DNA from: Dehalococcoidia bacterium
Lineage (GTDB): Bacteria; Chloroflexota; Dehalococcoidia; DSTF01; JACRBR01
Direction: 5' to 3'
Assembly: GCA_021731085.1 (NCBI GenBank)
Contig: JAKFYB010000008.1
Coordinates: 62,001-126,000, forward strand
DNA: 64,000 bases
The notes beneath the pieces were generated by a model. It was given only the letters and a program-made list of their open reading frames with translations, ran no database searches and was not told where the DNA came from. Position numbers and translations under genes: made by a program. Below are positions 24,042 to 32,331 of this stretch, in pieces. Position 1 is the stretch's first letter. Each line of letters starts with the position of its first letter.

Positions 24042-25310
24042 CTAGGCCTCATTGTTGGCACGCAACGGGCGCGCCGACAACACTTCCTCATACAGCGCGA
24101 GCGTCTTCTCCGCACACACCCGCCACGAAAAGTGCTCGCTGATTCGCGCCGTCCCCGCCGCCCCCATCCGCGCGCGCTTCTCGCCGTCGCGCAACAGCGA
24201 CTCGATCGCGTCCGCCAATGGCAGCGGCTGTCCCGGCGGCACCAGCATGCCCGTCACACCGTCCGCGATCACTTCCGGGAACGCGCCCGCCGTCGTGGCG
24301 ATCACCGGCACGCCGCACGCGTTCGCCTCCGCCGCCGGGAGCCCGAATCCCTCGTACACCGACGGCGACACCAGCACCTCCGCCTCGTTGTACAGCCGCG
24401 CCAGCTCGTCCACCGGCAGCCGCCCGACGAACGTCATCCGGTCGCGCACGCCCAATTCCTCCGCGAGCTTCGGCGCCATCTCCGCGTCCAACCGGTCCTT
24501 GAACACGAGATGGAAGTCCACGCCACGGTCTTTGAGAATCTTCACCGCCTCGATCAGGAACTTCGCGCCCTTGTTGCGGTCCTCGCTGTTCCCGACGAAC
24601 AGGATCATCCCCGGCTTTTTCGCCACATCCGGCATCGGTCGAAACACCTCCGTATCGACGCCGTCGTGGATCGCCGTGATCTGCTCGTCGCGCAGCGCGA
24701 ACGCCTTCTGCACCGACTGCCGCGACTTGTTCGAGCCCGTAATGATGCGGTCCATCCGCCGCGCCACCACCTCCTGCATCCAGAACGGATAGAACATCTG
24801 CACGCGCAGCATCCACCCCAGGCGCGTCGCCTGCCGCATCTGGTTCAGCCGGTCGATCGACAGCGGATGGTGGATGTTCGCGACGACGGGCATCCCCGAA
24901 GCCTTGATCATCCACGTGCCGTACCCCAGCACCTGCACGTCGTGCACGATGTCGAACTGGTACCGCCGCTGTAGCTCGCGCCACTGCATGTAGGCCCGCC
25001 ACGAGAACGCCGACATCACCGAAAACTGCCCCGCCCGGCTCGACGCAAGCTCGTACGCATTCAGCGGATGCAGAAACGACTTCGGATCGCGGCCGTAAAA
25101 CCAGAACCGCTGCGTCTCAAGCAGCCGGTACACGCTGTACGACGGCACTTTGTGCACGGTCACCAGCGGGTCCGCATCCGGCCACGGCGGCCCGACGATC
25201 AGGTGCACCTCGTGCCCCATCCGCGCCAGCTCGCGCGTAACCTCGGTCGTGTACACCCCCTGCCCGCCGGAGTACATGTTCCCCTGGTGCAGCGTGAAGA
25301 GGATCTTCAT
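24042..25310 (-). CDS. Glycosyltransferase family 4 protein
   Basis: 422 residues with GT-B fold. The N-terminal Rossmann half begins MKILFTLHQGNMYSGGQGVYTTEVTRELA (acceptor site Gly loop). The C-terminal donor half contains ILFVGNSEDRNKGAKFLIEA and SPSVYEGFGLPAAEANACG, the EX7E motif that binds the nucleotide sugar, followed by GVPVIATTAG and FPEVI. It uses a nucleotide sugar to extend a lipid- or protein-linked glycan at the cytoplasmic face of the membrane. It stands alone, with a dispersed palindrome (25333) just upstream of its start. Confidence 0.9.
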   Translation of the reverse strand: MKILFTLHQGNMYSGGQGVYTTEVTRELARMGHEVHLIVGPPWPDADPLVTVHKVPSYSVYRLLETQRFWFYGRDPKSFLHPLNAYELASSRAGQFSVMSAFSWRAYMQWRELQRRYQFDIVHDVQVLGYGTWMIKASGMPVVANIHHPLSIDRLNQMRQATRLGWMLRVQMFYPFWMQEVVARRMDRIITGSNKSRQSVQKAFALRDEQITAIHDGVDTEVFRPMPDVAKKPGMILFVGNSEDRNKGAKFLIEAVKILKDRGVDFHLVFKDRLDAEMAPKLAEELGVRDRMTFVGRLPVDELARLYNEAEVLVSPSVYEGFGLPAAEANACGVPVIATTAGAFPEVIADGVTGMLVPPGQPLPLADAIESLLRDGEKRARMGAAGTARISEHFSWRVCAEKTLALYEEVLSARPLRANNEA

Positions 25311-25332
25311 CGCGCGAGAACCGGCGTCGTGG

Positions 25333-25354
25333 GGGCGGCCCTACGTGGCCGCCC
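25333..25354. repeat. Palindromic repeat, GGGCGGCC family
   Basis: GGGCGGCC (25333-25340) ctacgt GGCCGCCC (25347-25354). The same arms occur at 47058 and 48103. Confidence 0.7.
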
Positions 25355-25462
25355 GCTGCTGGCAGAGAATCTTGGGTCTGTGTTCACATAGCGATTGTAT
25401 CGGCGCTCGAAACGACGCGCGATGCATGCAATGCCGGGTTCCAAACGGCTGAACGGACCTCG

Positions 25463-27652
25463 TCACAGCGGCAGATGCAGCTCCGGCTCCCGACTCCACA
25501 AACGGTGATTCGCCACTGCAGCGACGAGCTTCTGCGTGAAGCCACGCGTCACTTTCGCACCGACGATCGTCGCCTCGTCCGCAGGCTCCGGATCGTCGAG
25601 CATCCCTGTGCCGATCTCCGCTTCCTCCAACAGCTCGACGCCGCGCCCTGTCGCCGCGACGGCCTTGCAGTGCTTGTACGCGTCCTTCACAAACTCGACG
25701 GCATCAGCCTCGGCGAGCCACTCGACCGCTTTCTCGCCATCCGCAACGTACACGGCGTCGAACAGCACAGACGACGCAGTAAGGATGCTGAATTCCGGTA
25801 CGTAGACATCGCCGTTGTCCGCGGAAATGTCGCCCAGCTCCGGTGCAACCAGCAGCCCCTGTGCGCCTTCCGCCTCGAGCGCGCGTACGACGGCCGCCAC
25901 ACCTGCGCCGTCGAACTCCTTCGTGACCATGATCGCGACCTTGCGCGTGGCGATTGGCCCCGGCACGGAATCCATCATGCTCAACGGTACTGACACCGCC
26001 TCTCGGTCAGCGATGTCACGGTGCTGGTGCGCCTTCGCGTTGCCGTCAGCCGGCACGCTCATGTTCGGCGGCGGTGTCGCGCGCTTCGGCACAGCGATCC
26101 CCAGACCCTTCGCCACTAACTGTGCCAACGTCGCGTCGATCTGTGCCAAGTGTCCGACCATGCGCTCACGGATCTCGACCGTCTCAACCTTGCCCAGCTC
26201 GAATCGCAGCGCCTTGATGATGTGCTGCCTCTCGTGTTCCGCCTGGCTCATGAAGAACATGCGCGCCTGACTGTAGTGGTCGAAGAAACTCTCGCCGCGC
26301 GCCCGCACCTTCGCGCCCTCCGTCGCCGCCGGGAACGTCACGTAACCACCCGCAGCCTGCGGCACCTGCATCGGACAGCCGCCGCCGAGTGAGTTCGGGT
26401 TGTAGCTCACGCGGCCGCGGTTGATCTCCTGACGCATGTGTCCGTCGCGTTGGTTGTTGTGCATCGGCGCGACGGGGCGATTGATCGGGATTTCATGGAA
26501 GTTTGGCCCGCCGAGCCGCAGCAGTTGTGTGTCCGTGTACGAAAACAGTCGCCCTTGCATCAGCGGGTCGTTGCTGAAGTCGATGCCCGGCACGACGTTA
26601 CCAACGTGGAAAGCGACCTGTTCCGTTTCGGCGAAGAAGTTGTCCGGATTGCGGTTCAGCGTCAGCTTCCCGACGCGCTCCACCGGCACGAGTTCCTCCG
26701 GAATGATCTTCGTCGGGTCCAGCAGGTCGAACCCGAACTTGAATTCGTCCTTCTCCTCAACGATCTGCAGACCCAGCTCCCACTCCGGGAACGCTCCTGC
26801 CTCAATTGCTTCCCACAGATCACGCCGGTGGAAGTCCGGATCCTTGCCGGAGATCTTCTGCGCCTCATCCCACGCCACCGCGTGCACGCCCAGCAGTGGC
26901 TTCCAGTGAAACTTTACGAACTGCGATTTCCCGCGCGCGTTCACGAGCCGAAACGTGTGGACGCCGAAGCCCTCCATCATGCGATAGCTGCGCGGCAATG
27001 CCCGGTCCGACATCACCCACATGATCATGTGCATCGACTCAGGCATCAGCGATATGAAGTCCCAGAACGTGTCGTGTGCGGACGCCGCCTGCGGCATCTC
27101 GTTGTGCGGCTCCGGCTTCACCGCATGGACGAGGTCCGGGAACTTCACCGCATCTTGTATGAAGAAGACGGGGATGTTGTTCCCGACAAGATCAAAGTTG
27201 CCCTCGTCTGTATAGAACTTCACCGCGAAGCCACGAACATCGCGCGCGAGATCGGAAGATCCACGCGAACCCGCCACCGTCGAAAAGCGCACAAACACCG
27301 GTGTCTGCTTGCCAGCGGCGCCGAGAAAGTCGGCGCGCGTGTACTGCGAAAGCGACTCGTACACCTCGAACACGCCGTGCGCAGCGGAGCCGCGCGCATG
27401 CACCACACGCTCCGGGATCCGCTCGTGGTCGAAGTGCGTGATCTTCTCGCGCAAATGAAAATCTTCGAGCAGCGATGGCCCGCGTGCGCCAGCCTTCAAC
27501 GAGTTCTGATCGTCATTGATCGGCGCGCCATGGTCGGTCGTAAGGCTCGTTCCGTCGGGAATCTCGACGTGCTCTTCGAGCTGATCCCTTTTCGCGCCTG
27601 CGCCAGATCGTTGCGCACTGCCGCTTCGTTCCGAACTGCGTTCCTTGGCCAT
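25463..27652 (-). CDS. katE: Large-subunit catalase (HPII/KatE type)
   Basis: 729 residues, matching clade 2 large catalases. Seen: heme-pocket His in ERVVHARGSAAHGVFEVY, the VFVRFSTVAGSRGS segment, distal Asn in NNIPVFFIQDAVKFPD, and proximal heme Tyr in RLFSYTDTQLLRLGG. The C-terminal about 150 residues form the flavodoxin/DJ-1-like domain (KVAIMVTKEFDGAGVAAVVRAL) found only in large catalases. ATG 27652 has an AAGGAG site; a GTG one codon earlier is less likely. It degrades hydrogen peroxide in the cytoplasm. A ferritin-like gene follows upstream on the same strand, suggesting one oxidative-stress unit. Confidence 0.95.
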   Translation of the reverse strand: MAKERSSERSGSAQRSGAGAKRDQLEEHVEIPDGTSLTTDHGAPINDDQNSLKAGARGPSLLEDFHLREKITHFDHERIPERVVHARGSAAHGVFEVYESLSQYTRADFLGAAGKQTPVFVRFSTVAGSRGSSDLARDVRGFAVKFYTDEGNFDLVGNNIPVFFIQDAVKFPDLVHAVKPEPHNEMPQAASAHDTFWDFISLMPESMHMIMWVMSDRALPRSYRMMEGFGVHTFRLVNARGKSQFVKFHWKPLLGVHAVAWDEAQKISGKDPDFHRRDLWEAIEAGAFPEWELGLQIVEEKDEFKFGFDLLDPTKIIPEELVPVERVGKLTLNRNPDNFFAETEQVAFHVGNVVPGIDFSNDPLMQGRLFSYTDTQLLRLGGPNFHEIPINRPVAPMHNNQRDGHMRQEINRGRVSYNPNSLGGGCPMQVPQAAGGYVTFPAATEGAKVRARGESFFDHYSQARMFFMSQAEHERQHIIKALRFELGKVETVEIRERMVGHLAQIDATLAQLVAKGLGIAVPKRATPPPNMSVPADGNAKAHQHRDIADREAVSVPLSMMDSVPGPIATRKVAIMVTKEFDGAGVAAVVRALEAEGAQGLLVAPELGDISADNGDVYVPEFSILTASSVLFDAVYVADGEKAVEWLAEADAVEFVKDAYKHCKAVAATGRGVELLEEAEIGTGMLDDPEPADEATIVGAKVTRGFTQKLVAAVANHRLWSREPELHLPL

Positions 27653-27729
27653 CACTCGTCTCCTTCTACGAAACGAGCGGCCGCACTAACGCGACCGCTC
27701 ATCATCTCCGAGGAAATCCCGCATCGGTG

Positions 27730-28326
27730 CTACGTCAGCATCTCTTCGCGGGCGTTCTTCGCGCGCGCCGCGCCAATTGCCGTCTTCACCTTCTTCTCCT
27801 CTTCCGGCGGCGGCAGCACGGCGGGCATCCCAAGCGACTCGATCCACAGCTCACGCGCCCAGCCCATCGTGTGGTACAGGTGCTCGTCCTCCTGCTCCTC
27901 CACCTGCTCGAACGCCTCCGCAAGCGCCGCCGCCATCTCGCCATCGCTGTTCTCGGCGACCTTGCCGATCAGCTCCCAGTTCTGGTGATCTTTCGTTTCT
28001 GCTTCGACGACGCTCTCGGCCGCGCAAAGCTGTGCCGCGCCTGGACCGCCGTCCTTCTTCGCCATCTCCATCGCCGCAACGAGCGACCCGCCCTTGTGGC
28101 GCACGACGGCTCGGCCTGGCGTCTCTTTTTGAGGGTCGAGCCCGATGCGGCCGAACGCTTCAAGCAGCACCTTCTGGTGGTTCTGAGTTTCGGCCCGGTA
28201 CTTCTGCCACTCTTCCTTGAGTTCCGGGTTCTCTGCACAGGTGATAGCAGTCTGGTAGACCTTCTCGCCGCCAAGCTCCGTCTCGAGCGCCTGGTACAGC
28301 AGTTCTTCGACTTGATCTTGTTTCAC
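27730..28326 (-). CDS. Ferritin-like (DUF892-style) helical protein
   Basis: 198 residues, almost all helical. The four-helix core carries Glu/His residues at ferritin-like spacing: LYQALETELGGEKVYQ, EEWQKYRAETQNHQ, VVEAETKDHQNWELI and EQVEEQEDEHLYHTM. Such proteins bind a di-iron site or act in stress. The GTG start (28326) overlaps the stop of the preceding small gene as GTGA, and a GGAAGGAG site lies upstream, so translation is probably coupled. It lies directly before the catalase gene in transcription order, consistent with peroxide defence. Confidence 0.75.
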   Translation of the reverse strand: MKQDQVEELLYQALETELGGEKVYQTAITCAENPELKEEWQKYRAETQNHQKVLLEAFGRIGLDPQKETPGRAVVRHKGGSLVAAMEMAKKDGGPGAAQLCAAESVVEAETKDHQNWELIGKVAENSDGEMAAALAEAFEQVEEQEDEHLYHTMGWARELWIESLGMPAVLPPPEEEKKVKTAIGAARAKNAREEMLT

Positions 28327-28529
28327 GATGTTGCTCCTTCCCTTTCCGCAGATGGCTCTGCTCCCGGATCCCCATGACGATTGTCATGCGAACCGATCCC
28401 GTTCTCGGTCTTGCCGTCATCAATCGTTTGCCCACGGCCGTCCGCCGTCCGGATTCCACGCCTGTCGATGCGCACCCACTCCCGCAGTTGATCCGAGTGC
28501 GCAGCCGAGTGGCTCTGGGAAATGTCCAT
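28323..28529 (-). CDS. Small hypothetical protein coupled to the ferritin-like gene (68 residues)
   Basis: ATG 28529 follows a GGAGGT site closely. The stop TGA overlaps the GTG start of the ferritin-like gene (GTGA), the usual sign of translational coupling, and is the main reason to accept it. The product (MDISQSHSAAHSDQLREWVRI...) is hydrophilic, rich in Asp/Gly/His/Arg and probably unstructured. No family recognised. Confidence 0.45.
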   Translation of the reverse strand: MDISQSHSAAHSDQLREWVRIDRRGIRTADGRGQTIDDGKTENGIGSHDNRHGDPGAEPSAEREGATS

Positions 28530-28859
28530 ACGACCTCCGCGTTCTCGACGTTATTCAGGTGAGTGAGGAAGAAGGCAATGGACGGTCGACGGGGCATTCC
28601 ACCGCGCACATCCATTGCCTTCAGGCTTCGCTGAGGCCGCCAGCGGGACGGCGGCCACCCCAATTAAAACAGCGCCGCTGCAAATGATGGATGTCAGGCA
28701 CGGCCGCGTGCGTTGCAATTGCATCTCAGGCGACCTGCGCCGTCGGGTGACAACAGCCACGTTCTTGCAACGCAAGTGGAGAACATGTTCACGGCCGGGC
28801 GATCGTCGCTGCCATACCGTGTTTGAACTACACAACCCTCATGGAACGGAGAACACATC
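28530..28859. other. 330-base divergent intergenic region with a 12-bp inverted repeat
   Basis: GAAGGCAATGGA (28571-28582) and TCCATTGCCTTC (28611-28622) are perfect inverted copies separated by 28 bases. The region must contain the promoters of the divergent small/ferritin/catalase unit and of the SRPBCC gene. No coding frame of its own is convincing; no clear -10/-35 pair was picked out. Confidence 0.5.
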
Positions 28860-29540
28860 ATGACCAAGATCAAGAAAGAAACCACGATCGACGCGCCGGT
28901 CGCGACCGTGTACGCGGCCTGGCGAAACTTCGAGAACTTCCCATACTTCATGAAAAACATCGAGGAAGTCAGCTCGACGTCCGACACGATGTCCCACTGG
29001 AAGGCCAAGGGACCTCTCGGCATGGCTGCGGAGTGGGACGCCGAGATCACACTCGACCAGCCGAACCAGGCGATCGGCTGGCGCGGCATCGAAGGCGCGT
29101 CACCAGTGATCAACTCAGGTCGCGTTAATTTCAATGCAGACGGCGCGGATCGCACGCGTCTCGACGTGACTATCGAGTACGCCGCGCCCGGTGGTGTCAT
29201 CGGTGATCTGGCCGCCAAGATCTTCGCCAACCCCGACAACCAGGTCAAAGAAGACCTCGAACGCTTCCGGGAGTGCGTCGCCGGCGGCATGGTCGAGGGC
29301 ACAGGCCGCTTCACAGCAGCCAGCGCTCCGGGCGAGTCATCGCTCGGCAGCGGGATCGAGGACGGCCTCGAGGCGTCGAAGGTCCAGGGCGATGGCGCCG
29401 CAGTCCAACCGCTCGGTTCATCCATGGGCGCCGTCACCGAGAACGACCTCACGCACGCAGTGACGATCGGCGGGAACGGCAACGTCCCGCCAGCGACGTC
29501 GGATCCACTGGCCATCGGTGACATGAAGGACCGGCGTTAG
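28860..29540 (+). CDS. SRPBCC (polyketide cyclase/dehydrase-like) family protein
   Basis: 226 residues. Residues 1-145 fit the START-like helix-grip fold: KIKKETTIDAPVATVYAAWRNFENFPYFM, EWDAEITLDQPNQAIGWRGIEG, and LDVTIEYAAPGGVIGDLAAK followed by the long C-terminal helix. The last 80 residues are a Gly/Ser/Asp-rich, probably disordered tail. Members of this group are often found with stress genes and have no defined ligand. ATG 28860 is preceded by GGAGA. Divergent from the catalase group. Confidence 0.85.
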   Translation: MTKIKKETTIDAPVATVYAAWRNFENFPYFMKNIEEVSSTSDTMSHWKAKGPLGMAAEWDAEITLDQPNQAIGWRGIEGASPVINSGRVNFNADGADRTRLDVTIEYAAPGGVIGDLAAKIFANPDNQVKEDLERFRECVAGGMVEGTGRFTAASAPGESSLGSGIEDGLEASKVQGDGAAVQPLGSSMGAVTENDLTHAVTIGGNGNVPPATSDPLAIGDMKDRR

Positions 29541-29762
29541 GCACAATCTTCACGCGGAGGGAGGAGATATCGGGCCACCAGACGCCTCCTCTCTCCTCTG
29601 CTACCCCCGCCAAGCCGTCCCTGCTACCATGTCGGCTCAGGGGGACCCGACGGGCTGGGCAGCGCTGGTTGGTTGGCTGGCGTCAGAATCTTGAGCCCCG
29701 TGGGCACCTTCTGTGGAGCAACTGTCCCGCGGGGCAGCACTGCCTTTGGGCAGGAGGTCGGT

Positions 29763-31217
29763 GTGCTCCCAGACGACCTGAAGGAGAAATGCGGCGTCTT
29801 CGGCGTGTATGCGCCGGGCGAGGACGTCGCAAGGATCACCTTCTTTGGCCTCTACGCCCTTCAACATAGAGGGCAAGAGAGCGCCGGTATCGCGACATCC
29901 AACGCCAAAACCCTCCACCTCAAGACCGGCATGGGGCTCGTCTCCCAGGTTTTCGACGAAGACGACCTCTCCTACCTCCCCGGCACCTTCGCCATCGGCC
30001 ACACCCGCTACAGCACCACCGGCGCCTCCCGCGCCGAGAACGCACAGCCTTTCCGCGTCTGGGGCGAGCACGGCGAGCTGGCCCTCGGCCACAATGGCAA
30101 CGTCGTCAACGCCAACGAGATCCGCGACGAGCTGGTCGCGTCAGGCGTCACGTTTAGCACCGGCAGCGACTCCGAAGTCATTGCGCAGCTACTCGCCAAC
30201 GCGCCCGGCATCGACTGGAAGGAGCGCTGGGCGCACGTCATGCGCAAGCTCAACGGCTCGTACTCTGTCGCCGTCATCACGCCTGACTCACTGATGATGG
30301 CGCGCGACCCCATGGGCAACCGCCCCCTCTGCCTCGGCCGCATCGACGGTGGCTGGGTCGTCGCGTCGGAATCGTGCGCGCTCGACCACCTGGGCGCGAC
30401 GTTCATCCGCGAAGTCGAGCCCGGCGAGGTCATCTATATAGATGTAGAAGGCCTGCAGAGCTTCCAGCCGATCGGTGAGTCGGAGAAGAAGGCTTTCTGT
30501 GCCTTCGAGTACATCTACTTCGCACGCCTCGACAGCATCCTAAATGGCAAGCTCCTGTACTCGGTGCGCATGAACCTCGGCCGCCAGCTCGCGAAGGAGC
30601 ACCCCGTCGACGCCGACATCGTCATCGATGTGCCGGACTCCGCGACAGCGGCTGCGATCGGCTATTCGCAGGCATCCGGCATCCCGTTCGTGCAGGGCCT
30701 CGTGAAGAACCGTTACGTCGGCCGAACCTTCATCCAGCCCGACCAGCGGCTTCGCGAAGTTGGCGTGCATCTCAAATTCAACGCCATGCGCGAACTGCTG
30801 CACGGCAAGCGGGTCGTCATGGTCGACGACAGCATCGTGCGCGCGACAACCACGCAGCGCGTCGTCCAGATGCTCCGCAAGGCCGGCGCGACGGAGGTGC
30901 ACGTGCGCGTCTCGTCGCCGCCGATCACGCATCCGTGCTTCTACGGCATCGACATGGGCACGCGCTGGGAGCTGATCGCCGCCCAGAAGACGATCGACGA
31001 AATCTGCGAGAACATCGGCGCGGATTCGCTCGGCTATCTCAGCACCGACGGTCTTGTGAGCGCGATTGAGACCAAAGAAGACGAGCTCTGCTTGGCCTGT
31101 TTCACCGGCAAGTACCCCAGCCCCGTCCCACTCCAGATGGACAAACTCTCGATGGAGCCGACGAACGGCGCCGCCGACCGCCACGGCGAGTACACGCTAC
31201 CCCTCCGGCGGGTGTAG
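29763..31217 (+). CDS. purF: Amidophosphoribosyltransferase
   Basis: 484 residues. It catalyses the first step of purine synthesis: PRPP + glutamine to phosphoribosylamine. Seen: CGVFGVYAPG (the Cys is the N-terminal nucleophile after removal of a short propeptide ending DLKEK), LQHRGQESAGI, YSTTG, the glutaminase half, and the PRPP loop VVMVDDSIVRATTTQ. GTG 29763 is preferred because an AGGAGG site sits just upstream and only a 9-residue propeptide precedes the Cys; the frame stays open to a start at 29673. Two small hairpins (CTGTCCC/GGGGCAG and CTGCC/GGCAG) immediately precede the ribosome site. First gene of purF-purM-purH. Confidence 0.95.
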   Translation: MLPDDLKEKCGVFGVYAPGEDVARITFFGLYALQHRGQESAGIATSNAKTLHLKTGMGLVSQVFDEDDLSYLPGTFAIGHTRYSTTGASRAENAQPFRVWGEHGELALGHNGNVVNANEIRDELVASGVTFSTGSDSEVIAQLLANAPGIDWKERWAHVMRKLNGSYSVAVITPDSLMMARDPMGNRPLCLGRIDGGWVVASESCALDHLGATFIREVEPGEVIYIDVEGLQSFQPIGESEKKAFCAFEYIYFARLDSILNGKLLYSVRMNLGRQLAKEHPVDADIVIDVPDSATAAAIGYSQASGIPFVQGLVKNRYVGRTFIQPDQRLREVGVHLKFNAMRELLHGKRVVMVDDSIVRATTTQRVVQMLRKAGATEVHVRVSSPPITHPCFYGIDMGTRWELIAAQKTIDEICENIGADSLGYLSTDGLVSAIETKEDELCLACFTGKYPSPVPLQMDKLSMEPTNGAADRHGEYTLPLRRV

Positions 31218-31220
31218 CCT

Positions 31221-32294
31221 GTGACCGTGCCCACCCACTTGAGCAACACGACCGACGACCCGAATGCGGACGCGTATACGCGCGCCGGCGTCGATCTGAC
31301 TGCGCGCAACGACCTTGTCCATCGCATCAAGGACGTTGCGGCACGGGCGTCGCGGCCGGAGGTGTTGTCGGGCGTCGGTCCGTTCGGTGGGTTGTTCAAG
31401 CTCGGTCAGTTCCGCGAGCCCGTCCTCGCCTCCAGCACAGACGGCGTCGGCACGAAGCTCCGCATCGCGATGCTCATGAATCAGTACGGCACGGTCGGCC
31501 AGGATCTCGTCAACCACTGCGTAAACGACATCCTCTGCACGGGCGCGCACCCGTTGTTCTTCCTCGACTACATCGGCACGTCCGACCTCAGCGACGAAAA
31601 GAAACTCGAACTCGTCGACGGAATGGCGCGCGCATGTGAAGCGCATGGCGCCGCCCTCATCGGTGGCGAGACTGCCGACATGCCCGACATCTACGCATCG
31701 GGTGACTTCGACCTCGTCGGCTTCATCGTCGGCGCCGTCGAACGCGAACACGTCATCGACGGCTCGAAGATCGCGGAGGGCGACGTGCTGCTCGCTCTGC
31801 CATCGACGGGGCTACACACAAACGGGTACACGCTCGTGCGCAAGGTCTTCGACATCGGCACCGGTGGCGACGCTTCTGCCGATCGCGCCGTGCTCAACAG
31901 CAATTTCCCCGGCCTCGAAGGCACCCTCGGCGACGCGCTCCTCGCCGTCCACCGCTGCTACTACGAGGACCTCAGGCCCGTCCTCACGCGCCTGCACGGC
32001 ATCGCCCACATCACGGGCGGCGGCCTCACTGACAACATGCCCCGCATCCTCCCCGACGGTCTCGCCGTCCGCTTCGAGCGCGATGCATGGCGTGTGCCGG
32101 CGCTGTTCTCGCTGATCCAGGAGCGCGGCGCGATCAACGATGCCGACATGTTCCACACCTTCAACATGGGCCTCGGCATCGTCGTCGCCGTCGCGAAAGA
32201 AGAAGCGGAGTCCATCGCCGCCCAGCTCCGCGACGCGAAGCCTGTCGGCCGCGTGATCAAGCAGGTTGACGACCGCCGCGTCATCATCGAGTAG
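31221..32294 (+). CDS. purM: Phosphoribosylformylglycinamidine cyclo-ligase (AIR synthetase)
   Basis: 357 residues, GTG start 3 bases after the purF stop. It performs ATP-dependent ring closure of FGAM to AIR. Seen: ASSTDGVGTKLRIA (active-site Asp/Gly loop), VNDILCTGAHPLFFLDY, LIGGETADMPDIY, and GIAHITGGGLTDNMPR. Complete and of normal length. Translation is probably coupled to purF. Confidence 0.96.
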   Translation: MTVPTHLSNTTDDPNADAYTRAGVDLTARNDLVHRIKDVAARASRPEVLSGVGPFGGLFKLGQFREPVLASSTDGVGTKLRIAMLMNQYGTVGQDLVNHCVNDILCTGAHPLFFLDYIGTSDLSDEKKLELVDGMARACEAHGAALIGGETADMPDIYASGDFDLVGFIVGAVEREHVIDGSKIAEGDVLLALPSTGLHTNGYTLVRKVFDIGTGGDASADRAVLNSNFPGLEGTLGDALLAVHRCYYEDLRPVLTRLHGIAHITGGGLTDNMPRILPDGLAVRFERDAWRVPALFSLIQERGAINDADMFHTFNMGLGIVVAVAKEEAESIAAQLRDAKPVGRVIKQVDDRRVIIE

Positions 32295-32331
32295 CGACCT
32301 CGTCGCGTAGCGACAGCAAAGAGCACTACCT

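Noticed and set aside
26438-27988. 516-codon plus-strand open frame
   Set aside because: It is antisense to the catalase and ferritin-like genes and has an Arg/His-rich shadow composition.
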